From Sarcocystis neurona (Eukaryota > Apicomplexa > Conoidasida > Eucoccidiorida > Sarcocystidae): a stretch of 64,000 bases of DNA. The stretch is from assembly GCA_000727475.1 (NCBI GenBank), contig KL647312.1:124001-188000 (forward strand), read 5' to 3'. Positions within the stretch are counted from its first letter, which is position 1; the number at the start of each line of letters is the position of its first letter. Shown here piece after piece: positions 12,201 to 24,769 of this stretch. Both the position numbers and the translations under genes were made by a program. The notes under the pieces are model-generated. The model saw only the letters and a list, made by a program, of their open reading frames with translations. It was not told the DNA's origin and ran no database searches.

Positions 12201-14564
12201 AGCACGCCGCCCGTGTTTGATATTTCGCCCGTTCTGCTTTTCAACAGCGGAAAGGACGTCATGAGCCACAGCTCGTGATTCAGGCGTTTGTAAACTTTGT
12301 ACGAAGTTGCTACAGTAGTGATTACAATGAATGCTGCGCGCGCTGCATACGATGGAAATGCCAGTTACGGTGGAGCCACCACATGTGTTGCTGCGCACGT
12401 GTCCGTATCAGCACATGTACATACGAAGATACACATGTTCATAAGACGCCGGTGCGTACTGAACATCCTTAACACGTCTCCGAAGATATCAAGCACCTCC
12501 TTTTCAGCGTTATTCTTTAAAAAAGAGAGGCCGCAGTTGTGCCGTTCCCCGCTTCAGCCGATCTAACCAACTTCATCCACGGAAGCAACTTTTCTTTCCT
12601 GGACAGGACATGGCGTGCAGGCAAGGACAAATATTTACCGGCATGTGTGGTGGTGACAGTCCGCAGATAAGGAGAACTGATTAGAGTAGAGATGGTATTC
12701 TACAATCGCAGAGTTGCAGCGCATAGGATGCAGCGAAGGACACACGTAAACTGCATTGAAGAATCACTCGAGGAGACCCTTTTTGCAACACAGTGCTTGA
12801 CGGCTCTATAGAAGTAGTTTCTTGTTACCTTCTGAGAGAGCATATCTCGATACGATATTAGAGAAATATTTTCTCAGTGTCTGGATCGGACGCATAGCAA
12901 TCAGAAGCGTCATAACAGACTAGTAGAAAATGTTCAGTAAATCGATGCTTCGAGTGGCGTCGGTAGGTCTTCTCCCGGCAATCATGCTAGACAAGGGCGC
13001 GAAACTGAGAAGCCTTACACTTTTATTTGGGACTCGGAGAATCTACCGTGGGGTCAAACCTTGAAGCCGACTATCTACAGCAGATACCCAGTTGCGCACA
13101 CGACGACGCGGGCTGCGGTCAACTCTAAAGCAGAAACCATTATCAGGTTGCGAAGTTCGCGAAGATCAAGGTGCAGTTTACGTGGCACACGCTTTACTAG
13201 CTCTTCTGAAGTGTGCTTAGAATATTTACCCTCCGGCACATCGCCATGTGGGGATGGCGTCTATTTCTTTATACGTGCGTTCGCAGTTTGTGTCAACACG
13301 CTCTGCGTGCCTTCCTCCTGCGCTCCTCCTTTTACTCGCGCGCGAAAATCTGCTTGATATTTACCCGAAAGTATTGCAGGCTAGGGCGCTCGAAGCAAGG
13401 ACCCCCTCCACCTTAAAAGCTATAGGCACACTATGTGTACCAATGTCATTTTCGAAACGAGCAGCGGCTGCTTCATCTTCTCTTTAACGCCTCGTCAGTG
13501 GTGGTCCCCTCCATTGCCTTGCAGTCCTTGCCTCTGCGCTACGTTCCGAAACGTGGTTTTGCAAACAGGCTGTGCAGTCACGCGTACAAATGGTCTACAC
13601 TTATTTCTCTGACCCGCGTCTGCCTATGCGGATTTTGCCCAGACAGGGGACAAAGTCACGCGTACGCATAGATGTAGAGTTCTTCCTTTGAACCACGGTG
13701 GCCCATGGTGATAGAGACCTCACGTATTACGAGGCGGAAGCAGAAGGGAACGAAGATAGCAGATGCGAAGCTGCTGTCCCTATGAGACAAACAGGTATCG
13801 TTCCACAGATGAATACCGTATTTGTGCTTGCTTCCTGACTAGAGGGAGCGCACTCCTCAAGGTTTTTCACTTTGTCAAGATTCAGAAAGAAGACGAGGTT
13901 GAACAATACGAACAACAAAAAAATTATTTGTGTACTCTGCTACCGAATAAGGCGGCGGTAATGGTTAAAATCTTGTTCGTTGGCATACGCGTAGTAGCTT
14001 ACTTTATCCCTTGTATCCCGCTAGACCAATTCAGCCTGCTTGCCCACAGCCTTCGCTCTGTACGTTGTCCCTATAACAGGCGCGCGTATACATTTGTAGA
14101 TCTTCTCTTTACACGTATGTACAAAAGTGTGCTCCTGAGTCTCTGCATGGTGCTCCGTGTCTCTGCTTCTCCAAGTAGTAACTCGCTTGTACACCCTACT
14201 GCTCTAAATCCAGAAAATTTCCCGCCTTGACTCTGCGTACGCGCAGCCTCTAAAAGTGTCTGCCTGTAGCACGACCCTTTTTAGCCGCGCTCTCTGCTCA
14301 TATTCAGATGCGACAACTGGTAGACGAGTTAACCTCAAACGTGCAAGCGATGCAGTAGCAGTGTGTACCGACTATCCTCCGCATTCGTATATGTACGTGC
14401 TCCTGTCATGTCCCTCAAGGTCAGTCCTTCAAACATGTTTTCTTGCCCCCCTTTTTCCTTCCCTCCATGTACATTCGTTGTTCTCACGCACATGTTTCCT
14501 CCCTCGTTACGTACCCTCTCTTTCTGCTCCTCCCCTTTATTCTTTCTTACAAATTTGCGCCTAC
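9209..14564. other. Gene-poor interval with TATA/CATA microsatellites
   Basis: From about 10040 to 11290 there are dense TATA, CATA and GTGTGT tracts, including a ~62-bp tandem duplication with core TACGTATGCTTACACGTGTGGAATACAA (near 10903 and 10965). Outside this the sequence is non-repetitive. The longest open frame (11727-12278, +) has a Cys/Arg-rich, non-protein-like composition and no flanking splice logic. I call no gene here. Confidence 0.4.
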
Positions 14565-16145
14565 CTACCGCCTCCTTTTCTTCTTCATCTTTCTGAAAAT
14601 GCATCCCCCTATCAAACACATCAACACCAACCCCAGAATTATGCCTACAGTGATAGGGAGAACGTTGTGTCCGCTCGACTCCTGCGGCGCACCCATCGCA
14701 GCGATCTGACTCATGTCTGCGCCAGGTACTGCAGCGGGCATAGCTGCAGCAACTGCGGCTGGTGCCACTCCAGCAGGAGCGACAGCAGGTGCGACAGCAG
14801 GAACCACACCAGGAGTTACAGCGGGTGCCCCCAGTGCTGGAACAGCACTTCCAGGGGGCCCCGCTGCTAGTGGTCCTTGCTGGTATTGACTAAGGCCGCC
14901 TAACAGCGTGCTTAAGCCTGCGCCCGCTAGAATTGTACCAATGCCTCTACTTTTCCCCCGCGTTTCTAAAAGAATTTCACCCTCTCCTCCCTTTCCCAAA
15001 GCCCGGGCTCCGTCCTGCGCTGCTGGGAGCGCAGTTTCACCATTAGTGCCCATGAGTGTAGGGTGATACCCCGGTGCAAGTAATGCTCTTTTACTAAGCT
15101 CAACTCCTTCGTTGTAAGTGCCCTGTGTTTCCAGTAAGGCGCCTCTACTTCTCATTTGTTTGCTCTCAACAGCGCCGTCATCCGGCCCTTCACCCGAGTG
15201 AGAAACAGGTCTGATGTCCGCTCTAGACTGACGACTCTCAACCTCTCTGTGTCTTCGGGTACTGTTGTGTAGGGTTGCAAGGAAGGACTCACTGTGATAC
15301 GTCGCAGGACGCTCTTTGGCCCGCTGCAGCAATCTCTCTCGCTGCTGCCCTTGATGGTGCTGCTGCTCCTGTTGTGTCGCTGCTCTTTCCACTGACTGAA
15401 TATACGCTGCACTGCCAGAGGTCTGAGGTTCTTGTTCATCTCTGAAAGTGGGGAGCAGCTTCTGAAAATAGGTCTTCTCCTTCTGCTGCAGCGGCGGCCT
15501 CTCCTGCTGCTGGAAGGAGGGAGCGGGATGCCTTCCTTCGTGCTGTGGGTGCTGCTGCTGTAGTAAGCCCCCGCGCCTTTGCCATGAACTCGTGTTTTGC
15601 TGCAGCTGTCCGTGTTGCTGTGGGTGCTGCTTTTGATTTCGGCTATGTCCGCTATCGTCGTGAAAGATGTCCAACTGCTGCAGCGATGTTGGAGTAAAGG
15701 CCGCTAGCCAATGCTTTTTTTCTCCACCTCTTCCTCTTCTTCGATCTTTCGCTCTTCTCCCATTCTTCTCGTCGTCTTCATGCTCCTTGTGGGTGGGCAC
15801 TTCTCCCTCTACTTGTCGCAGTTGCTGTAGCGACGCCGCGGGATACCTGTCTACTGAAAACGTAGTTAGCTGCGTAGCAGCCCAGGAGCCGAGAGGTGCA
15901 TCACTCTCTCCCGAGACAGAGAGAAGTGCAACTTTACCAATGCTCGCACCTGGCACAGGCGGTTCGAAGAGACGGGCGTCAAGGCACACCAATCTAGAAA
16001 AAATGTCGCACACTGCACAGAATAGTAACCACAACCCTAGCAGCAGCAGGGGAGACAACTTAGGACATCGAGGCTGCAGCACGAGTCGACTAGCCGAAGA
16101 AAAGCAGGAGCAACGGCTTCCCCTGGCGAAGATGGTAGACGACAT
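14565..16145 (-). CDS. Secreted or type I membrane protein, Gln-rich, with C-terminal TM and basic tail
   Basis: One uninterrupted 526-codon exon. Residues 32-47 (PLLLLGLWLLFCAVC and neighbours) form a hydrophobic segment after a Cys/Ser/Arg-rich start and could be a signal peptide or anchor. Residues about 110-310 are charged and Gln/His/Arg-rich, with CAG-encoded glutamine runs. Residues about 420-490 are Ala/Pro/Val-rich repeats (PAVAPAVAPAGVAPA). A second hydrophobic segment (about 494-517, VLPITVGIILGLVLMCLIGG) is followed by the tail RKMKKKRRR. This layout (signal, low-complexity ectodomain, TM, short basic tail) fits a surface or secretory-organelle protein of coccidia, but there is no recognisable adhesive domain, so no family is named. 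The only cysteines outside the hydrophobic ends are N-terminal, which argues against a SAG-type surface antigen. No introns are needed. Confidence 0.65.
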   Translation of the reverse strand: MSSTIFARGSRCSCFSSASRLVLQPRCPKLSPLLLLGLWLLFCAVCDIFSRLVCLDARLFEPPVPGASIGKVALLSVSGESDAPLGSWAATQLTTFSVDRYPAASLQQLRQVEGEVPTHKEHEDDEKNGRRAKDRRRGRGGEKKHWLAAFTPTSLQQLDIFHDDSGHSRNQKQHPQQHGQLQQNTSSWQRRGGLLQQQHPQHEGRHPAPSFQQQERPPLQQKEKTYFQKLLPTFRDEQEPQTSGSAAYIQSVERAATQQEQQHHQGQQRERLLQRAKERPATYHSESFLATLHNSTRRHREVESRQSRADIRPVSHSGEGPDDGAVESKQMRSRGALLETQGTYNEGVELSKRALLAPGYHPTLMGTNGETALPAAQDGARALGKGGEGEILLETRGKSRGIGTILAGAGLSTLLGGLSQYQQGPLAAGPPGSAVPALGAPAVTPGVVPAVAPAVAPAGVAPAAVAAAMPAAVPGADMSQIAAMGAPQESSGHNVLPITVGIILGLVLMCLIGGCIFRKMKKKRRR

Positions 16146-18626
16146 GGTGAAGAAGATAGGGCCGTCAGGCGCGGTTTACCAAAAACCACACACCCCTGCT
16201 ACCCTGAAGAATAAGTGGACAGCAGGTGGCAGGAAACAAACATATCTTAATTGCCGGTGTGGTCGGTTTTCTTGACAATATCAAACAAATAGACACACGT
16301 CTATTTGTACCTTCTTACGTCTGTATTAACGCACACAAGCACCCAAGAGTACGTACGCTCATACACAGACCCAAACACACCTGTACGCATGCACATCTTC
16401 ACACATACGTTCGTACATACGTGCGTTCGTATGGAGATACACATACGCCGACGCGCGTACATTTTAACATAAATATATTCGTACAAAGGTACATACAGGC
16501 CCATCCTTGAAGTACACAGGGGCCCACTATTATAAATATGTAGAGCTGCCTCCGCAGAATGTTTCCATAAAACAGAAACCAGCCGAGAGTGCAAAATGGA
16601 CTCACGGGTCAAGCGTGTGCACACAAACGCATGCACGCACACACACGCACAATATATACTCATACTTGTATTCGTACCTACACTACGCGTATGTGACAAT
16701 ACATTCGTGCGTTGGGACACCAGGTACGTCCAGCTATTCAGGTACACAGCAATGTAGAAATAAATGTATTTGCAAGCATGTACGAGATGTACGCAGCGCA
16801 TAAGCAAACGTGCTTGTGCTGTCGTTTGATAAACACCATTTTAGATGCCGGCCCAGCCTCATTATCTTGGCCACATTCGTGTCCACCATCTTCTACATAC
16901 TACCTGAAGCAAATGGGTACTATATATGTATATATAGTCAGACTTGTACAGATATGTATGTATATATAAATATGCATAAATATACTGACTTTCTTGGTCT
17001 TTTGGAAAAAGTCATTGAGTGGACGCAAGTGAGGCAACAGCGCTCAGGGTCACCAGCAGGTTCAGCGTACATACGCTGTTCTGATCAATTAGAATATACA
17101 CACAAATATCTACGCGCTTTGAACCTGTTTCTCTCTTTCCAGCTTTCCCTTTCTCTCTACAGAAATATATGTGTATGTTGCGCACAGACGCACGCATACT
17201 ATCGATGCCATATTTATCACTGCGTACACGGGTAGGCATGCCGAAATATTGTCCTGCAATGTTGCTGCACCGCTCCGCGTGTGGAGCCTTTCGACGGTAA
17301 GTATGCAAGTACAACAACGATGCTGTATTTCTGCAGTAATGTCGCAGCAGTTTCAACTTTTAAGCGTTTTGAACATTCGCTGAGGTGAGAAGCTCTGCAG
17401 CACTGAATTCTCACGGACGGTCTTCGGTTCTCTGCGAAAGTTGTTTGTATAGAACGTGTACATACATATATATATATATATGTATGTATACGCACGAACA
17501 AGTGAATGGTGTGTGTGGAACCACAATGTAGTAGAAGATGTGCCGAGGTACACGACAGCGACTAAGAGTATATATCTTTCCAGTTACACCTGCCAACACA
17601 GCATAAATTTAAGTGCGCATATCGTAAATTTTCGCTTGATATAGAGACGGATTACACTGAGTTGTCACTTTCTCTGCGCGGTAAACTTTGGAGTGATAGG
17701 CAGCTGGAAAGATTCTGTTGAAGACTTGAGCTCATTCTATACCGGTGCCCGTGAACACGGAGACATCTTGGACGCCAGCACGGTTTGATAAGCAACTAGA
17801 GCTAGAGAGTGTGCAATTAAACATGCTTAGGAATAATTGCGGTACACTGCAAAAGACTCAAGGAATCACGCCACCCGATCGCAGGGTAGAGGAGATTGTA
17901 GGGCAGTTGATAAGGTGGCATTTATAGCAGGTGCGACGACGGTCTGAGGCAGAAGGGGTCAGAGGACTACGTCACTAGGTCTAATGGTGAAGATCTTACC
18001 GAATATCATCGAGGTGACAATGGAAATCATGGAGCGTCTGCGAATGGTAGAGTCTGAAAAAACCTGAAACGCCTGAGACCGACACTCATTGCCAGTGCAC
18101 CACTGCAGAGAAGTAAAAACTGACCTGCATCATATAATTAACAAAGAGACAATACTGGAGATGCTGCAGTAGGTTGAACGCTTTTTTTTTCCTTGATGCT
18201 TCAAAACGATACACGAGCGAAGCGCGTGCAACACTTGCTGCGAGCAAACACTATCTATTTTCACGTAATCATCTGTCTGCACATGTGGGTTATTCATCCA
18301 GATTTGGGGACCAGAAATTCGTGCACACATACTACATAGTAAAAGGCACACAATCTTTGGCTGGAGTAGAGATCCAGGAGTGTGATACTGGCCTGCGAAA
18401 GACGAGACACAGTTGTGTAATGATACCTCTGCATCCTAAGTACTATGCCACGCCACAGACATCTTCCATGCTATACGGTGTGGCTGAGGCGGCCAAATAT
18501 TTCGCTCAAGTTGTACAAGTAGATACACCCGTGGATTAAGAAATATACAGATAAATAAGAAAGCGCGAGTGTTTTCAGGGGCTGATGGCCGGCCCGCAGG
18601 AGGGCGCCATGACAAGGCGACTACAA

Positions 18627-18683
18627 ATGGCCACACGCTTTACCATGCGTGTTTCGAGACCCCAAGGTAAAGCGTGTGGCCAT
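18627..18683. repeat. Perfect 18-bp inverted repeat (hairpin, 21-nt loop)
   Basis: ATGGCCACACGCTTTACC at 18627-18644 is followed after 21 bases by its exact reverse complement at 18666-18683. The stem has 10 G/C pairs and no mismatch. No terminal duplication or transposase frame is apparent around it. Confidence 0.9.
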
Positions 18684-21507
18684 GTGTCTCTCTTTTGATT
18701 TTGTCGTGCCCTCCTTTTGTGGGCACGTACACACGCTCTAGTACAGACGATTCTGCATGCTTCGAGGGTGTAGACCACGTCACACGCATTGGCTGCGTAA
18801 AGAAGATGGATGCAGGCTTCGCGAAACTGATAGGAAAAGCGAAGCGCAAATAACCGATTAAGTGCAAAAGTCAGAGGTAGGGAGGTGACGAACGTGGAGA
18901 ACACGCGCTGTGCACCGGAAAAACGCGGAAACTGTAAGCAGAAGCATTTGGCAAGAAGCAAGAGCCCGGTGGACATTCCCTCGAACTTCAGAAGCCTACG
19001 CTCTGAAACACCAAGTGTACCGGTAATCTTCTGCCTGAAAAAGGCACATGCTGGATTAGTCACTGGAAACGTGTACACTTGTGTATGAGGAGAGATATAG
19101 GGGATGAGTATGTATACACACAGATGCAGAGTCACACACGATGACTAATAAGCAGGCTACAATTGGTACCGTCGACTCTGCTGCTTATTACATCTCCTCT
19201 TTTAACTCATGAACTTGGCCGGGCTGGAGTTGCCCCCTCATGTTGTCGGAAAGGTGCCATATATGTACGGTCCGTGGTTGTAACTAAACCACACGTATGT
19301 CTACATATGCTTACGCGTTCATACAAATGCAGAAACGGATGACTCCTCGGCGATAAATTGTTGTGCGGTGGCTGTTGCACACCACCACGGTAGTCAGCAG
19401 TCTCTCCCGGGCGACTACATGCTTGGCGAGTGAAACAGTTTCCCTCGCAACTCAGAGAGGAGATGCATATGGTCAATATTGGAAGCGGCATGTCCTTCGA
19501 CTATAGCTCAATAAGTGGAGGACATGTATGTCAATCGACGTACTGAACTGATCAAGTGCAACAGGTACTCAACAGATAAGCGGGTGTACCGAAGGCGCTA
19601 ACGTACTGTTCCACTGGATGTGTCACGCTTCAATGCATCACAAGCGAACACAGTACATAACTGGATCACGTGTTCACGGTCAAAACACATGTTCAGTTCA
19701 AGAGCTCTGCTCTTGTAGCTCACCACATATTCATCAGCAATTTTGTTTAATGCACTTGACATAACGCATGTGACATTCGGGCATGAAACGTTTCGCGTCC
19801 TGCTCCGCTTTCACAAAAAAAGACGCAAGCAACCGACGGACTGTTTCTTACCCCTCTCTGTCGCACACATGAGTCTTATGGCAATCTGTGCCTCCATCGC
19901 CTGTTCTTGTGCGGGGCCATTATGGTGGAGTCCACACTTGGCACCTTCGAGCTCTTCCGGTGGGACGCAAAATCTCCTCAAAATGCATGTAGGCGTATAT
20001 AACTCCGTTCCGTCTCTCGATATTACCGGTGTGTTGCAGTCACGGTTATCGGTACGCCTCAATTCAGACAGTAAACGCTATCATGTACGGGAGGTAGACA
20101 CCTGCGTGCTTAGCGTGTGGGTGTGTGTCAGGTACTGCGGACAAACCTCTCACGGCCGTGTCCCTTGACTCCATTCCGGCTTCACTTGACAGTTCGCTAT
20201 ACGTGCTCGTCTAGAGGTGTTTGCAACTCGTGCACGTATGCTAGAGTTAGCTGTAAATACAATCCCGTGCTCTTGCGTGCCGTGCTACGTCTTCTCCAGT
20301 CCAATCATCACCGTTGTAGTGGCTGTCTTTCTAGTAGAAGTCGAAAGAAGGAAAACAGAAGCGAAATTGTTCCTCAGATCTGTTGCAACCTGGCGTCCTG
20401 CGCCTCTGCCTTCACATTTTCTGGGGACAACGTTTTTTCCCCGTTGAGTTGTGCCCTGCCGTACCCCATGCACGAGGCTTGGTGCACCCGAGATTGAGTG
20501 GCTAGCCGACGGGGCAGATTCGGTGTACGTCTTCAGCATGTCGTCGGGTTCCAGTTTTTGGTCTGCATACTCTAGAACAACAGTGGACAACGGAAAGATG
20601 TCACTTTGGGAACACACACTAGTACGATCGTCCATGTGCAGCATTCTCGTAGCGTCTCTCTTCTGTAGACACACATCCAGTAGGATCGCTGACGCTGCCG
20701 TCCGTATGTCTTGTTGCGTCCTGCCTGAGAGAGTCCATGAACAGAATACCAGCCTTTATTTGTATCCGATGTCTTGTCTTCCACGGTGAGAACGTTATGC
20801 TAACTAAATGCGCCATGCTGCTGCAGGCGCTAGTAGATGTGGAAAGTCGTTTCATAAACAGCTGACAACGCCGTGTATGTCGACACTCCTGGTAGAGAAA
20901 TTATGGCGTGCGTGCAGCGGACACGATATCCCAATATATGTTGGAAAAAAAGTCTTCGTTTTGAATCGCATGCCCAAAGGTGACCTCGAAGTTGACAAGC
21001 GGACATGCTGCTGAGCAGAGCAATATTGTACACGAAGAGCAGAGAGCAGAGTATATCATCGTTGAGTGACAATCGACGGCCGGAAATGTTCAGCTACGAC
21101 TGTTTCCATGTACGTACAGCTTTTGAACCGTAATAAAGTGTTTTTTATAGATTTCAGGAGACGGCATTTACTGGAACTACTTATCGCTTCATAGTCGTTA
21201 CCAAACAACTAGCACACTTCATAGACAAACACTTCATTTTGCTCCCTCGTCACACATCATAATCATGGCCACCTCCCTCTGCAGATCCTGCGGTCTTCTC
21301 GTAGAGTCACTTGTAAATAATAAAGTCGAGGACACCAGTCCAGGACATGCCGGCTCGTAACGCTCGTTCGATGATGAGCGATCCACGTCGATGTTGGAAG
21401 ATGAAAACGATGCGAACCTTGATGACTGAAGTGGATCCAAAACGACACAATTACTAGGTATACGCGCATAACTATCTGTAAGTGCCGGGTGGGACTGGAC
21501 CGGCTTC

Positions 21508-21532
21508 TCATCGGTTAGATTTCAACCGATGA
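21508..21532. repeat. Perfect 9-bp stem with 7-nt loop
   Basis: TCATCGGTT, loop AGATTTC, AACCGATGA. It is a short isolated hairpin in a gene-poor stretch. It does not match the replication-dependent histone 3' stem-loop consensus. Confidence 0.7.
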
Positions 21533-24500
21533 ATAAGTATTTAAATGTGTGTAGACATATTTCTTATTGATGGTGAAGCGGGCACGCTCGTCAGTTTAAT
21601 GTCACGCATACATGCGGGGGGTACACAGGTAGGTTTCTGTTAGCATATGCGTAAGTCCACCTGAGAAGGCAAGCTTACATATATCCATATATATAGCTCG
21701 GACGCCTCCACCGACTCTACGTGGAGACGTGTGTGGAATTGCCAGCGTTCGTTCTTAAATGTGATAGAGATTCACCTTCAGGTAAATGCAGACATCTATG
21801 CACATATGTGTACATGTAGTGTAGAGCGCAGAGGAGCTGTCGCCGTACACTTTTACATATTTGTGGGGGTGCACCATCTTCACTGACCAGTACACGCGTA
21901 AGTACGAACATGTCCGCTGTTGCACTCAAGTATTCGGAAGGCGGTTTCGGAATTGTTAGAAAAGTACGTAATCTGCATTTACAAATGCTAAGGTACGTTC
22001 TGAGAAACAGTTGATAGAACGGTCGTCCACCAGAAAGTCGAGCCCCAGTAAAGTCCTCTACAAAATCTCGTATATGTTGTTGCGGAAGAGACGCAAAGCT
22101 AAGTGTCCTTCGCTTAAAACTGCATACCAGTGGAATTCTCAGTGAACAGTCCGTAAGAGCCCTGAGGTCGCTGTAACAGAAGCAGCGGTGAAAGCGGTCC
22201 TGCAGCACTCTCTCCGCAAATGCGTCAGGTTTTCTAAATCATTCGGCGAGTGATCATTTTGTGCCGAAATTCATATCCAGGGCAGAAGATTTAGCGTCTA
22301 CGTTGGTGTAAATCTAAGTGACAAGAAGGCTACTAAGTGGCAGTACCAAGATGTGTCCCAGCCGCAACAAATGTACTCAGGCAGTTGGTCTACAGGCGAG
22401 CACGTTACCCCGCAGGAGAGTGGTGTTTCGTCTTCCCAGCATCTTCACTTCGGATACACTCGATTTTTACACGCAGACTTTGCAGCGCACGGTCGACTGC
22501 TTATCAATTAAAAGACCTTTTTGCTGCAGTCTCAGTGTTGCCTGCTCATTATTCAATTGCTGCTGTGTCCTTGGTGGAGGGTGGGTGACAGTCGTTTAAC
22601 CAGTGGCTGGTGTCGCATCAAGGATTCCTCACAAACACTTGATATATTTCCAACTGAATAAATTGCCGCTCACGTGCAGGAAAGCGGGCTTTAAAAGAGA
22701 GCTGATGTTTTCATCTTACAGCGCTAATTTTTTATGACCCGTGACTTGAACGTTCCCCTGCTGTGTACGTAGAAAGTCATCAACGAGCGAATCAGTGTCG
22801 GCTTTTCCCGTCTGTCTGTGTAAATACAACATCAAAGCTCCTTCACGTGACGTCTCGCACAGAATCCTGCTTCGCGGTCAAGTTACTCATTTTCCCTCCC
22901 ATCTATTGTCCTCTCTCAAGTCCACCCGCTCACTCTACGCAACTCAGTCGTGACATCTGTCCTATCCTCCTTCCAAATATCAAAAGAACCCCCAAAAGAG
23001 GAGAGCTTCTGCAAATAGTCAAAAAGATTACTAGAAGCTACCTACAATACAGCTTCAGTCTCTGCTCAGACAGGCTACCGCACGGGGAAGCGATTCTCGT
23101 TTCTTCGTCGCTGCCTGACACGCACGCACTCTTTTAACAGACCTTACGTGTCCTTTGTATTGTTAGCAGTCTTTCGCTGCTGTTTCTGCCTCTTCAGCCA
23201 CCAGTTTGTGTCTGCTGCGAGGCCCCCTCCTCTGCTGCTATTCCTTCTTGTATTGCTGCTGCCGAACCTCCTGCTGCTACACGCTTGCCTATTTCTATTC
23301 CTTCTGGTGTTGGTGTTGGTAGCTCTTCTTCGTGATACTCCGGTTTCAAAAGTCTTCTACGTAAACTTTGGAACATCCGGAAATATATCGATGCACCTTC
23401 ATATGATACGGATGCACACATCCTTGAGTCCATCAGAAAGAATGTGCACCAAGTCAGTCGTCATTTTGAGCTGTTCTAGATCTATTCGTTGCTACGTCAG
23501 ACAAGGTGCGTAAGCAGCACACAAAAATGGTTATACGCTGGTTCAGTGGTACTCCGAAGTACCTCTTTCACGCCTTCAGTGTGTTCGAGGTTTCTTGCCT
23601 GAACTCAAACGTAAAAAGCTATATACCGCTAGCGCAAGTATCTTGGAGAATTGTGTATAAGCGTGTGTACCACTTCATGTACCACTAGACGTACACTTAC
23701 GTAAGTAAAACACACAAAAGCCCAAATTTATACGCATCTGCATACACACATGTTTCTATGCAAGTTTTCCTGTAGAGGGACGAGGCGCCTCAGCTATTGT
23801 AAATTAGTAAAACCAAAAAATGTCACTGCCTGTTCTTGTTCTAGTGCTTTCTCGACCAATTTCCCGAAAATTCAATCTTTCGGCGTTTCGTGACAACCTA
23901 TTTCACCCAAGTTGTGCACGAAAAATAAATGCTTTGCTTACGTCGCGTACACTTCAAAACGTTCCGTTTCGCTCCTATTCAGCTCCACAAGCGTTTCACT
24001 TTTTCCCTTGCCCATTGTCATCCCTGGACTACGTTTCTCGTATACAGAAATTCTGGATAGCCTCTAAGCACGTAATTTGCTGCACGGATACCCATATCTC
24101 TATCTCTCTCACTCGCTCTCTTTCTCCATATATGTGTATGTACACATATATATATGCGTGTGTGCATGAAACCTTCCTCAATCTTCGCACGGGCTGCTAG
24201 TATGACCAGCTAAAGAAAAGTCGGGATCGAACTCTCTAGTTCCCAACCACGTATGTGGCAGGCACCCATTGGGCTCCACCAGCGCAGCTCGCTTTTCCGA
24301 TGAGAACGGATGTCTACAAGCGAATTCTGTACTTTGCGGTAAATTCACATATGAGTATGACTGAAGCTCGATTTTAATGCAGATTTGTACGGTGTCTATG
24401 AATTTAGGTGTATCGTGTTATTTACCATTATTAGACGTGTGTCTATAAAAACATTTTCTCGGTTGTTCAGATAAAGCTTGACGTCGTCTTCACATTACGT

Positions 24501-24769
24501 AGGATGCCAGAGCTTTCCGGTTATTTTCCTTTTTTACCACCTTAAATGTTACCCTCCCTCTCAGACCGGCTTTTTTCATCGTGCACGTAGGTGCACTTCC
24601 GCGACAGCCTTTAAATATAAAATACGCATACGTACACATATACGCATGTTCCCTTCTTTTTGCATCTACCAAATGCGCACTTTCCTCCGGCGTCAGCTGG
24701 TCGTTTCCATTTTTCTCTACAATATGCAGTTTTTGCCATGCACAATATCTTCCCTTCATTGTCACCACT

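Larger units (their letters stand above)
16146..24769. other. Gene-poor interval with isolated coding-like frames
   Basis: Most of this 8.6 kb looks like unconstrained sequence with few microsatellites. Frames with protein-like composition but no recognised domain are 17745-17927 (+), 18174-18539 (+, includes HSCVMIPLHPKYYATPQTS) and 20285-20674 (-, includes VVLEYADQKLEPDDMLKTY). None has a convincing start plus splice sites. They could be exons of undetected genes or remnants of a decayed gene or retroelement. Two perfect hairpins are listed separately. Confidence 0.35.

Noticed and set aside
11727..12278. 183-codon forward frame
   Set aside because: Cys/Arg/His-rich composition typical of chance frames; no start context, splice sites or domain.
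24205..24300. Possible tRNA on the minus strand because of AGTTCGATCCC
   Set aside because: The flanking bases do not form a T-stem, and no acceptor or anticodon stems can be drawn.
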